A stretch of DNA of 64,000 bases from Bacillus_BE sp042263505 (GTDB taxonomy: Bacteria > Bacillota > Bacilli > Bacillales > Cytobacillaceae), in the NCBI RefSeq assembly GCF_042263505.1, contig NZ_JBHKFI010000022.1, positions 1 through 64,000 on the forward strand, written 5' to 3'. Each line of letters begins with the position of its first letter. Position 1 is the first letter of the stretch. Of the stretch, positions 53,062 to 61,206 are shown piece after piece. A program made the position numbers and the translations under genes. Below the pieces are notes generated by a model. The model searched no databases and was not told the DNA's origin. It saw only the letters and a program-made list of their open reading frames with translations.

Positions 53062-53928
53062 ATGTATACTACATTAAAAGAAGTAACACGTAAGGCAGAA
53101 GAATTGAATTATACAGTTGGGGCTTTTAATACACATAATTTAGAGATGTTACCTGATATGATACGTGCAGCAAAAGAACAAGGGGCGCCAATTATTATTC
53201 AAACAAGTGTAGGTACAGCAAAATATATTGGCCATGAAAATTTAGTCGCTGTATGTAAGTCAATGGCAACAAAAGAAATGGTTGATGTAGTATTGCATTT
53301 GGACCATGCTCGGGATTTTGATGATATTAAAGAGGCAATCGATAAAGGGTATACATCAGTAATGTTTGATGGCTCTCATTTACCATTTAAGGAAAATATA
53401 ATGAAGACATGTGCAGTAATAGAATATGCACATAAACATGGAGTTTCCGTAGAGGGTGAATTAGGAACGATTGGCGGTACTGAGGAAGGTATTCATGTAG
53501 GTGAGGATAATAAGGTTTATACTGACCCAAAAGATGCAGTAGAGTTTGTTAAGGCAACAGGCGTAGACGCTTTGGCAATTGCTATCGGTACTAATCATGG
53601 TCAATATAAATCTAAAACAGAAGTAAATGTACCACTATTAAAAGAAATTAATTCAGTAGTAGATGTACCATTGGTCATTCATGGAGGTACTGGTGTAAAA
53701 GAAAAGGATATACATGGATTAATAGATAATGGGATTCGTAAATTTAATGTTGGCACTGAATTGTTAGTTGCGTGGACTAAGACGGCGAAAGAAACATTTG
53801 GAGAAACTAAAGTAAATAAATCATTACGTCATAATATTATTCCATGTAATGAGGCCATAAAAAATATAGTTAAACATAAAATTGATATTTTCATGAATAA
53901 AGAAGGTCATATCAATAGTTTAAATTAA
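53062..53928 (+). CDS. class II fructose/tagatose-bisphosphate aldolase
   Basis: The 288-residue TIM barrel has zinc ligands in LHLDHARDFDDI (His), VEGELGTIGGTE (Glu), IGTNHGQYK and VIHGGTGVKE (His), and the Asp-containing VMFDGSHLPFKEN. It splits a ketose 1,6-bisphosphate into two triose phosphates. It is of the GatY/KbaY/Fba type; the substrate stereochemistry is not predictable. It follows PFK in the pathway order and closes the catabolic part of the operon before a terminator. Confidence 0.88.
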   Translation: MYTTLKEVTRKAEELNYTVGAFNTHNLEMLPDMIRAAKEQGAPIIIQTSVGTAKYIGHENLVAVCKSMATKEMVDVVLHLDHARDFDDIKEAIDKGYTSVMFDGSHLPFKENIMKTCAVIEYAHKHGVSVEGELGTIGGTEEGIHVGEDNKVYTDPKDAVEFVKATGVDALAIAIGTNHGQYKSKTEVNVPLLKEINSVVDVPLVIHGGTGVKEKDIHGLIDNGIRKFNVGTELLVAWTKTAKETFGETKVNKSLRHNIIPCNEAIKNIVKHKIDIFMNKEGHINSLN

Positions 53929-53960
53929 GGGCAAAAAGTTCAGTGTAAAAAGATAATATG

Positions 53961-53997
53961 GAGAGTACGAGGTTTCCCTTGTGCTCTTTCTTTATTT
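53961..53997 (+). terminator. terminator after the aldolase gene
   Basis: GAGAGTACGAGG pairs with CCTTGTGCTCTTTC (including G-U pairs), followed by TTTATTTG. Confidence 0.7.
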
Positions 53998-54021
53998 GTT
54001 AGAAATTATGAGGTGATAGGT

Positions 54022-54645
54022 ATGGAAAAGTCCTTGATCTTATTAGCTGGTTTGCCTGGAACAGGAAAAACCTACCTTAGTGAATTCATCATTAAATATT
54101 TGGGCGAATTTTATTTGCTTTCTCAAGATGAGTTGAAAGAATATTATTGTGATGTTTTTGGTTATAATAATTTGGAGGAAAAGCAAAGAGTAGAAAAAAT
54201 TGCTTGGTCGAAATACTATGAAATAATGGAACGACAAATGCAATTAGGAAAAAATATTATTTCTGATTATCCATTTAGTCAGAAACAAAAACCCCACATT
54301 CAGCAATTAGTAGAAAGATATGGTTATAAGGTTGCAACTATTCGGTTAATAGCAGATTTAAATGTATTATTTGAACGACAAAAAAAACGAGATTTAGACC
54401 CAGCAAGGCATTTAAGTCATATTGTAACCTCTTACAAAAAGGGAAATTATTTAGCAGATAGAAGTAAAGCAGATAATCTGTTGACATATGAAGAATTTAT
54501 AAAAAGATGTACAACAAGAGGATATGACACTTTTGAATTAGGAAAGTTATTTGAAGTAGATGTTACTGATTTCACAAAAGTGGATTACTCTAAGTTGGTG
54601 AAAGATATAAAAAATTGGGATGAAAGTAATATTGTTAAGGATTGA
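54022..54645 (+). CDS. P-loop kinase of unknown substrate
   Basis: The 207-residue protein begins MEKSLILLAGLPGTGKTYLS with a Walker A loop (GLPGTGKT, residues 11-18), a YLLSQDELKEYYCDV segment like the lid/substrate region of nucleoside and small-molecule kinases, and an Arg-rich FERQKKRDLDPARH. It resembles predicted kinases of the zeta-toxin/AAA_33 type. ATG 54022 follows AGGTGAT. A terminator separates it from the PTS operon, but partial read-through is possible. It may phosphorylate a sugar or nucleoside; not determined. Confidence 0.65.
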   Translation: MEKSLILLAGLPGTGKTYLSEFIIKYLGEFYLLSQDELKEYYCDVFGYNNLEEKQRVEKIAWSKYYEIMERQMQLGKNIISDYPFSQKQKPHIQQLVERYGYKVATIRLIADLNVLFERQKKRDLDPARHLSHIVTSYKKGNYLADRSKADNLLTYEEFIKRCTTRGYDTFELGKLFEVDVTDFTKVDYSKLVKDIKNWDESNIVKD

Positions 54646-54715
54646 AAAAGTTACACAAGGTCCCTCGTCTCATTCTGGATTAAATTATTCGGGTTATTGA
54701 CGACTTATCACAATA

Positions 54716-54862
54716 GTCTCCGTGGGAGATAAAATAAGTCTAAGGGTTACTAGTCAAGTAAATTATTTTGCAATAAATGATGGGAAAACACATTTCGATT
54801 TGTTGCGTATTACGATGGATGTAGCAGAAGAAGATAAATGTGTTTTGAAAATTATAAACTAA
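54716..54862 (+). pseudogene. orphan C-terminal fragment, possibly immunity-like
   Basis: The start-less frame VSVGDKISLRVTSQVNYFAI and LLRITMDVAEEDKCVLKIIN ends at 54860-54862. Protein-like strand-rich sequence, family not recognised. A GGTCCCTCGTCTC repeat piece is at 54656-54672. The rest of 54646-55291 has no gene. Confidence 0.35.
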
Positions 54863-55032
54863 TAACTCTTTAAAACAATAGGTGCTTTTCCCATCTCCTA
54901 AAAACTAATAGAGTTCTTTAGAAACTGAATTAAAAAGCTTTGTAGAAGTAAATTTTTTCTCATCATTGCTTTTTTGTTTAATTCATATCTAGCCCTAAAT
55001 TAAGTCATAAGAAATATAAAAATAGAATTAAA

Positions 55033-55042
55033 CAAACGTTTG
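55033..55042. repeat. CAAACGTTTG palindrome, copy 7
   Basis: About 200 bases upstream of the second copy of the 0.8-kb segment. Confidence 0.7.
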
Positions 55043-55291
55043 ATTTAATTAATTTTGTTGTCGGCTGTATGTTTGGGTAGCTTTTACATTTTTTCAATTG
55101 TTGAGTCAGAGCTCCTCATCTTAACCATAAACTTAATGAGGAGTTATCCTAAAATTAGATGGCTCCTATTCTTGTGGCGAAACAAGGAACTTGTCCTATT
55201 GTTTATTCTGATGAAATATTCTGAAAAAAAGTTGTATAAAATGGAAAAATTTTATAAAATTTTTTTATACGGATTATAAGGATGGGGAAAC

Positions 55292-55561
55292 ATGAAAAAT
55301 TATTTTGGGGCTATATCACTTATCATTATCTTATTAATGGTAGGTTTTTTTTTCGGTTATATCACATCAGTAACTACAATAGGTGTCACGACTTTTCGAA
55401 TAGTAATGATATGTGGAGTTTTATTATCTGTGCTTTTTTCTTATCTTTGTGAAAAAGGAACAATGAGGGGAATATCTTTAGGAATTAGCATATGTGTTGT
55501 TTTTTTTTATCTAATAGGGATTGAACTGATGAGAGTTGTTTTGCAGGGGAATGGGTTTTAA
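55292..55561 (+). CDS. small three-helix membrane protein (second copy)
   Basis: The 89-residue protein begins MKNYFGAISLIIILLMVGFF and keeps the three helices and CEKGTMRG loop of the product of 45092-45361, with conservative changes. Ribosome site GGATGGGG. The frame is intact although the next gene in the segment is broken. Confidence 0.55.
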   Translation: MKNYFGAISLIIILLMVGFFFGYITSVTTIGVTTFRIVMICGVLLSVLFSYLCEKGTMRGISLGISICVVFFYLIGIELMRVVLQGNGF

Positions 55562-55690
55562 CAAGAGGGTACAGGAAAGGCTACTTAGAAAACCAATTTA
55601 AGTTTTTGCCGCTTTTATATGACTCATAAAAAAAGTGAAAAAATGGTGGAACAGGATGTTCTGCCCTGTGTCCCTTCAAGGGGATATTCG

Positions 55691-55905
55691 AGGTTAAAAA
55701 AAACGTATCACTTGTAGGTGCAATATGTATTTTGATTATTACCATTGTGGATTTTTCAACGGACAATCAAATGATAACAGGAATAGTCGGAGGAATTTTG
55801 TTTTGATTTTAAATGTTAAATCTTGAAGAAAGGAAGGTTACTCGCGCATTCTAATAGGGGAAATGTTAAAAGGAAAGGACATGGATCGTAATTTAGAAGA
55901 TCTGC
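55691..55905 (+). pseudogene. second copy of the two-helix membrane protein, start lost
   Basis: Alignment with 45492-45704 shows the ATG replaced by AGG (55691-55693), one base lost in the following A-run, and a deletion near 55800 (GGAATTTTGTTTTG). It no longer encodes the full protein. Confidence 0.75.
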
Positions 55906-55927
55906 TTCTTTCCTTTGTCTGTATTAA

Positions 55928-55939
55928 TCAAACGTTTGA
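55928..55939. repeat. TCAAACGTTTGA palindrome, copy 8
   Basis: Perfect 16-bp palindrome at 55926-55941, about 75 bases ahead of the LXG fragment. Confidence 0.8.
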
Positions 55940-56014
55940 TTGAATTGTTTGGCTTTTGAAATAGAAAATGTGAATTCAACAGAAAGAAGATAGGGGGAAT
56001 CAACTATTCGTTAT

Positions 56015-56255
56015 CAGGAAACGAATGCCGTCTTGGCAAGCATAGAGGATCTGGTCTCCTTACCCAGACTGAAAGATGAAGCTACACAATCTACCATCCA
56101 ACAAGCGGAAGTGATGTTCAGGGGAGACAAAGATATCCCAATTCATTTTGAACAGGTGAAATTATTGGTGCCAATCAGTTATCTCAGTTTGGGGGTAAAC
56201 TCATCCTATACAATGCTATCATTTTGGAAGCAAAGAAACGTCCCCTAGCTTCTTG
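56015..56255 (+). pseudogene. internal fragment of an LXG toxin gene plus repeat arm
   Basis: ETNAVLASIEDLVSLPRLKD and, after an internal deletion, AEVMFRGDKDIPIHFEQVKL and ISYLSLG match residues about 120-230 of the LXG protein at 8497. Both ends are missing. A GCAAAGAAACGTCCCCTAGC repeat arm follows at 56229-56255. Confidence 0.8.
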
Positions 56256-56320
56256 CAATATATAAGTATTTAGTTATATACTTATTGATGTATATATCGA
56301 ATGGAAAATGGGGTGTGGAT

Positions 56321-56668
56321 ATGGAAAATACTTTAGTGGATATAGAACGTGTTTCAAAAGTGTTGAAGCTATTAGGTGATAAAACACGATTGACGATTAT
56401 TGGGATTTTGAAGCAGCGCGAGTGCTGTGTTTGTGAGTTATTTGAGGTATTTGATATGAGTCAACCTTCCATTAGTCAACATCTGCGAAAATTAAAAGAT
56501 GCAGGACTGGTAAAGGAAGAACGCAGAGGTCAATGGATTTATTATTCTCTCCATACACAAAGTGATACTTATGGGTTGATGGAGGATATTTTAAACCATA
56601 TTCCTGATCAAAGTGAAAAGATTCAAATCATTTTACAAAACAATCCAACGGCTCGTTGTGGTTGTTAA
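56321..56668 (+). CDS. arsR: ArsR-family arsenic-responsive repressor
   Basis: The 115-residue winged-helix protein has LLGDKTRLTIIGIL, the sensor motif ECCVCELFEVF (Cys35, Cys36, Cys38) and recognition helix MSQPSISQHLRKLKDAGLV. The C-terminal RCGC adds two more Cys. It should repress the downstream operon and release on As(III) or Sb(III). The upstream inverted sequence ATATAAGTATTTAGTTATATACTTATTGATGTATAT-like (about 56258-56295, arms TAAGTAT/ATACTTA) is a likely operator. ATG 56321 follows GGGGTGTGG. Confidence 0.9.
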   Translation: MENTLVDIERVSKVLKLLGDKTRLTIIGILKQRECCVCELFEVFDMSQPSISQHLRKLKDAGLVKEERRGQWIYYSLHTQSDTYGLMEDILNHIPDQSEKIQIILQNNPTARCGC

Positions 56669-56693
56669 AGTAATATCTTAAGGAAGTGATAGC

Positions 56694-57746
56694 ATGAATT
56701 TGGAGAAAAAACGGTTAAGTTTTTTAGACCATTATTTGACTCTTTGGATTTTCTTAGCAATGGCTTTTGGGGTTGCCCTAGGTTTTGCAGTGCCGGGATT
56801 TGTTGATCGTCTAAATTCCTTACAGGTTGGAACGACTTCCATTCCATTAGCAATTGGCTTAATTTTAATGATGTATCCGCCTCTTGCAAAAGTTCGCTAT
56901 GAGGAAATGGGAAGAGTATTTAAAGATGTAAAAGTTCTTGTATTATCTTTAGTTCAGAACTGGATTATTGGTCCTATCTTGATGTTTTTGCTGGCCATCA
57001 TCTTTTTACAGGATAAGCCGGAATACATGGTTGGACTAATCATGATTGGTTTAGCACGGTGTATTGCTATGGTTATCGTATGGAATGATTTAGCGAAGGG
57101 AGATACAGAATACGCAGCTGGGCTTGTGGCTTTTAACTCGGTCTTCCAAATGCTGTTTTTCTCTGTTTATGCTTATGTATTTGTTACAGTCGTTCCTAAA
57201 TGGTTAGGGATTGAGGGGGCGATTGTAAATATTACAATGGCAGAAGTGGCCAAATCGGTATTCATTTACCTGGGTATTCCATTCCTTTCGGGGATGTTGA
57301 CTAGACTTATATTGGTTAAGGCAAAGGGCAGGCAATGGTATGAAAAAGTATTCATTCCTAAAATTAGCCCAATTACACTGATTGCATTACTATTTACTAT
57401 TATTATCATGTTCTCATTAAAAGGAGAGACCATTGTTACTTTACCTTTAGATGTAGTAAGGGTGGCGATTCCCCTTCTCCTATATTTTGTGATTATGTTT
57501 TTTGTTTCTTTCTTTTTAGGGAAAAGGATTGGTGCAAATTATCCAGTCACAACAACATTAGCTTTTACCGCTGGAAGCAATAACTTTGAATTGGCTATTG
57601 CCGTTGCTGTTGGAGTATTTGGTATTAACTCTGGTGCAGCATTCGCAGCTGTTATTGGTCCATTAGTTGAAGTTCCTGTGATGATTGCTTTAGTCAATGT
57701 AGCATTGTGGTTTAAACGTAAATATTATTCTGAGCATGCAGCTTAA
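56694..57746 (+). CDS. acr3: Acr3-family arsenite efflux transporter
   Basis: The 350-residue protein has ten membrane helices and the Acr3 hallmarks LILMMYPPLAKVRYEE, GLARCIAMVIVWNDLA (conserved Cys) and TLAFTAGSNNFELAIAVAV. It exports As(III); with ArsA present it may be energised by ATP. It follows arsR by 25 bases, ribosome site AAGGAAG. Confidence 0.92.
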   Translation: MNLEKKRLSFLDHYLTLWIFLAMAFGVALGFAVPGFVDRLNSLQVGTTSIPLAIGLILMMYPPLAKVRYEEMGRVFKDVKVLVLSLVQNWIIGPILMFLLAIIFLQDKPEYMVGLIMIGLARCIAMVIVWNDLAKGDTEYAAGLVAFNSVFQMLFFSVYAYVFVTVVPKWLGIEGAIVNITMAEVAKSVFIYLGIPFLSGMLTRLILVKAKGRQWYEKVFIPKISPITLIALLFTIIIMFSLKGETIVTLPLDVVRVAIPLLLYFVIMFFVSFFLGKRIGANYPVTTTLAFTAGSNNFELAIAVAVGVFGINSGAAFAAVIGPLVEVPVMIALVNVALWFKRKYYSEHAA

Positions 57747-57771
57747 ATATATTCTAAAAGGTGGAATGATG

Positions 57772-58194
57772 ATGGAAAATAAAAAAACAATTTATTTTTT
57801 ATGTACGGGGAATTCATGTCGCAGTCAAATGGCAGAAGGTTGGACAAAAAAATATTTAAGTGATGACTGGCAGGTAAAGAGTGCCGGGATTGAAGCACAT
57901 GGATTAAATCCGAATGCAGTCAAAGCCATGAAAGAGGTTGGAATCGATATTTCTAAGCAAACTTCAGATGTGATTGATCCAGAAATATTAAATAATGCTG
58001 ATTTAGTCGTGACATTATGCGGCGACGCAGCAGATAAATGTCCGATCACACCACCAAAGGTTAAACGCGAACATTGGGGCTTTGATGATCCAGCGAAAGC
58101 AGAAGGAACTGATGAAGAAAAATGGGCATTCTTCAAACGTGTTCGTGATGAAATTGGTGATAGAATTAAGCGTTTTGCAGAGATGGGTGAATAA
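57772..58194 (+). CDS. arsC: thioredoxin-dependent arsenate reductase
   Basis: The 140-residue protein has the low-molecular-weight phosphatase loop CTGNSCRS (Cys11-Ser18) and the redox pair Cys83/Cys90 in TLCGDAADKCP, as in the Bacillus/Staphylococcus type. It reduces As(V) to As(III) using thioredoxin. Three ATG codons in a row lie after AAAAGGTGG; the third (57772) gives the family's normal start MENKKTIYFL. Confidence 0.92.
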   Translation: MENKKTIYFLCTGNSCRSQMAEGWTKKYLSDDWQVKSAGIEAHGLNPNAVKAMKEVGIDISKQTSDVIDPEILNNADLVVTLCGDAADKCPITPPKVKREHWGFDDPAKAEGTDEEKWAFFKRVRDEIGDRIKRFAEMGE

Positions 58195-58261
58195 AACAAT
58201 TAAATATCAAGAGGGACACTCTTGGTATTTTAATCTACATATTATTTTGGAGGCGCAAAAC

Positions 58262-58627
58262 ATGAATAAAGTTGAAATTTTTGATCCTGCAATGTGCTGT
58301 TCAACAGGAGTATGCGGACCAAGTGTAGATCCTGAATTAACAAGGGTGGCATCGGCTGTTTTTTCACTAGAGAAAAAAGGCTTTAATATTAAACGATATC
58401 AGCTGACAAGTCATCCTGATAAGTTTGCTGAAAATATTGAAATCAGCCGTGTTTTGAATGAGAAAGGACCTGATGCATTACCGGTTGTTCTATTGAATGA
58501 CAAGGTTGTGAAAGTGGGTAGTTATCCAACCAATGATGAATTTGCTATGTGGTTTGAAGTAAGGTCAGAAGAATTAAATGAAATACCGCAAAAACGACTT
58601 TCTATCAAATTAAGTCAAATGAAATAA
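58262..58627 (+). CDS. arsD: ArsD arsenic metallochaperone
   Basis: The 121-residue protein starts MNKVEIFDPAMCCSTGVCGP; Cys12, Cys13 and Cys18 bind As(III) and pass it to ArsA. Downstream Cys pairs of the longer ArsD form are absent. Ribosome site GGAGG; next gene is arsA. Confidence 0.9.
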   Translation: MNKVEIFDPAMCCSTGVCGPSVDPELTRVASAVFSLEKKGFNIKRYQLTSHPDKFAENIEISRVLNEKGPDALPVVLLNDKVVKVGSYPTNDEFAMWFEVRSEELNEIPQKRLSIKLSQMK

Positions 58628-58648
58628 ATTCAGGAGAAGGAAAAAAGT

Positions 58649-60421
58649 ATGTTTCCATCATTTAGGCCTAATGATATTAGAACTCAATTTGTATTTTTGA
58701 CAGGTAAAGGTGGGGTAGGAAAAACATCAACTGCTTGTGCCGCAGCTGTTGCATTAGCTGATAGCGGTAAAAAGGTATTATTAATCAGTACGGACCCTGC
58801 TTCCAATCTGCAAGATGTATTTGAAGTTGAATTAGCAAACACACCAAAGCCGATTCCCGCAATTGAGAATTTATTTGCATGTAATATTGATCCCGAAAGC
58901 TCTGCTCGAGCCTATCGGGAAGGGATTGTTGGTCCCTATCGTGGGAAGTTTCCGGAGGCGGTCATTGCCACAATGGAAGAACAATTATCAGGGGCATGTA
59001 CAGTGGAGATTGCTGCTTTCGATGAATTCACTGGTTTTCTAACAAATAGTGAAATCATTAATCAATTTGACCATATTATTTTTGATACAGCTCCTACAGG
59101 CCATACATTACGACTATTACAACTCCCTACTGCATGGAAGGGATTTTTAGAGGAAAGTACACATGGGGCCTCTTGTTTAGGACCTTTAGCTGGTTTGGCG
59201 GATAAAAAAAGTCTGTATTCGAACGCGGTGTCCGCTCTATCAGATCCAACTAGAAATACCCTTATACTGGTAACAAAACCTGATGTTTCAGCTATTTTAG
59301 AAGCAAACCGTGCTTCATCAGAGTTGAGAGACATAGGTATCAAAAATCAAATACTGGTTGTTAATGGTCTTCTTCAAAACTATATCGAGGAAGATAAGGT
59401 TTCTTCAGCTTTTTATCAAAGACAAAGAAAAGCATTAGAGCAAATTCCTGAAGGGTTGAAAGAAATCGATAAATACGCTTTACGATATGTTTCACACTCG
59501 TTAACAGGCGTGGAAAATCTACGATCCCTATTTAAACCATTCAAGGCTTCAATCGTCTTAGATAGCGGAAGCCAATCCATGAATCTTCCGGGACTAAAAG
59601 ATGTTATAGATGATGTTTCAGATAATGGTACAAAACTAATATTCACAATGGGTAAAGGAGGGGTAGGAAAAACGACGATTGCTTCTGCAATTGCAGTTGG
59701 CCTGGCTGAAAAAGGTCATCGAGTGCATTTGACTACGACAGATCCAGCTGCACATCTGGAATATCTATTTCAACATGTACATTTGAACCATAATTTAACC
59801 ATTAGCAGAATCAACCCAAAGGAGGAAGTTGAAAAATATAAAGCAGATGTCTTATCTAAATCCAGTAAGGATTTAGATGAAGCAGGCCTTGCTTACTTGA
59901 AGGAGGATTTAGAATCTCCTTGTACAGAGGAAATTGCTGTTTTTCATGCTTTCGCAGAAGTTGTGTCCAAATCAGAAAAGGAAATCGTCGTCATTGATAC
60001 AGCGCCAACAGGACACACCTTATTATTATTAGATGCATCAGAATCTTATAGTAAAGAAATAGAAAGGTCAACCGGGGAGATACCAGAAAGTGCCAGGAAG
60101 CTCCTTCCAAGAATTCGTAATCAAAAAGAAACAACGGTAGTTATCGTCACTCTTGCAGAAGCTACACCTGTTTTAGAAGCATCAAGATTACAAAATGACT
60201 TAAGAAGAGCAAGTATCCATCCAAAATGGTGGGTTATAAATCAATGCCTATCTTCTTCCGGGACAAACGATCCTATCTTAAAAGGAAAGGCTATAGCAGA
60301 AAAGAAATGGATCCAAGAAGTAAATGAAAAATTATCTGGAAAGTGTGCCATTATTCCTTGGTTACCTGAAGAAGCAGGGGACGATTCTTTGCTTCATTAT
60401 ATTTGGCATAAATCTTGCTAA
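58649..60421 (+). CDS. arsA: ArsA arsenite-stimulated ATPase
   Basis: The 590-residue protein is the typical double ATPase: first P-loop GKGGVGKTSTACAA (about 16-29), FDTAPTGHTLRLL signature, second P-loop GKGGVGKTTIASAI (about 335-348) and IDTAPTGHTLLLL. Arsenic-binding Cys appear in SGACTVEIAAF, GASCLGPLAG and SPCTEEIAVF. It drives Acr3. The last part, EEAGDDSLLHYIWH, is encoded by a sequence (60369-60394) almost identical to an arm of the GGGGACG intergenic repeat. Confidence 0.92.
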   Translation: MFPSFRPNDIRTQFVFLTGKGGVGKTSTACAAAVALADSGKKVLLISTDPASNLQDVFEVELANTPKPIPAIENLFACNIDPESSARAYREGIVGPYRGKFPEAVIATMEEQLSGACTVEIAAFDEFTGFLTNSEIINQFDHIIFDTAPTGHTLRLLQLPTAWKGFLEESTHGASCLGPLAGLADKKSLYSNAVSALSDPTRNTLILVTKPDVSAILEANRASSELRDIGIKNQILVVNGLLQNYIEEDKVSSAFYQRQRKALEQIPEGLKEIDKYALRYVSHSLTGVENLRSLFKPFKASIVLDSGSQSMNLPGLKDVIDDVSDNGTKLIFTMGKGGVGKTTIASAIAVGLAEKGHRVHLTTTDPAAHLEYLFQHVHLNHNLTISRINPKEEVEKYKADVLSKSSKDLDEAGLAYLKEDLESPCTEEIAVFHAFAEVVSKSEKEIVVIDTAPTGHTLLLLDASESYSKEIERSTGEIPESARKLLPRIRNQKETTVVIVTLAEATPVLEASRLQNDLRRASIHPKWWVINQCLSSSGTNDPILKGKAIAEKKWIQEVNEKLSGKCAIIPWLPEEAGDDSLLHYIWHKSC

Positions 60422-60437
60422 TGAGGAGGAGAAACGA

Positions 60438-60713
60438 ATGAAAATTACGGATAGTGCAAAAGAATTGCTAGAAGGCTTTTTAAGCGAAAGAGGCGCAGAA
60501 GGTATTCGACTTACTGCAGTTCCTGGTTGTTGCGGACCCCAATACACAATAACATTAGATGCTCCAATGGAATCAGATACAATTAAAATCATAAATGGTA
60601 TAAGAGTAGCCTTTGATTCACAAGTAACGGGAACGGAGGAATTAACTTTGGATAAGGAAGAAAATCAAGAGGGAGTAGGGCTGGTCTTATTGGGTGCTAG
60701 TAGCTGTTGCTAA
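60438..60713 (+). CDS. HesB/IscA-like Cys protein of the ars operon
   Basis: The 91-residue protein begins MKITDSAKELLEGFLSERGA and has the A-type Fe-S/HesB-like fold with GCCGPQYTITL and a C-terminal GASSCC. Cys spacing differs from classic IscA (C-x-C near the end), so As(III) or metal binding is possible. It is the last gene of the ars operon, 16 bases after arsA, ribosome site GAGGAGGAG, followed by a terminator. Confidence 0.7.
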   Translation: MKITDSAKELLEGFLSERGAEGIRLTAVPGCCGPQYTITLDAPMESDTIKIINGIRVAFDSQVTGTEELTLDKEENQEGVGLVLLGASSCC

Positions 60714-60724
60714 TAAATCATTTC

Positions 60725-60754
60725 AAAATGGTCCAGGAAAGCTGGACCATTTTT
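60725..60754 (+). terminator. terminator of the ars operon
   Basis: AAAATGGTCCAG pairs with CTGGACCATTTT around a GAAAG loop. Confidence 0.9.
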
Positions 60755-60798
60755 GATTGGACGTTCATGAAATCCTTTTTTTGTTTCAATTATCCCTA

Positions 60799-60939
60799 TT
60801 ATTTTCCTGCTTCTATCTCTTTACAGCAATCTTTGCTTTCCTTATTTGTATTTACTTGATTATCTGTCACTTCTTTAATTGTAATAGAACAACAGTCATT
60901 CTTTTTACCATGATTCTTCAAATTGGTTAGTTTAAACAT
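60799..60939 (-). CDS. 46-residue Cys-pair peptide
   Basis: ATG 60939 with a strong AGGAGG site encodes MFKLTNLKNHGKKNDCCSIT and ends in KESKDCCKEIEAGK. Two CC pairs (residues 16-17 and 39-40) suggest a metal- or arsenic-binding peptide. It lies downstream of a permease and a Cys-rich MarR regulator on the same strand. Too small for routine gene calls, but the ribosome site and Cys pattern make it credible. 60940-61206 contains no other gene. Confidence 0.65.
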   Translation of the reverse strand: MFKLTNLKNHGKKNDCCSITIKEVTDNQVNTNKESKDCCKEIEAGK

Positions 60940-61206
60940 ATATGTTCCTCCTATTTACTAAATTTTCGCTGCTTTTTAAAAGATTGTTTTTTTTTTTTGA
61001 ATAGATTTGATTTTAAACTCTTACCGTGTGTTTCTTGACTTGGGCTGAAATGGTTGGGAATCCAACCGGGGTGTCTGAATGGGCTCTATTTGCTTGGAAA
61101 TCCAGTCAAGTTGTCAGAAAAAGCCTTTAAACCTATACCAAAAGCAACAAGGTTTACGATAGGCACCTAAATTTTATACATCAACCTTTACTTAAAGGCT
61201 TCTATC

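Larger units (their letters stand above)
55231..56014 (+). repeat. approximately 0.8-kb duplicated segment, copy 2
   Basis: Direct repeat of 45031-45826. Similarity ends at CTATTCGTTAT; a piece of an LXG gene starts within a few bases of that point. Confidence 0.85.
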
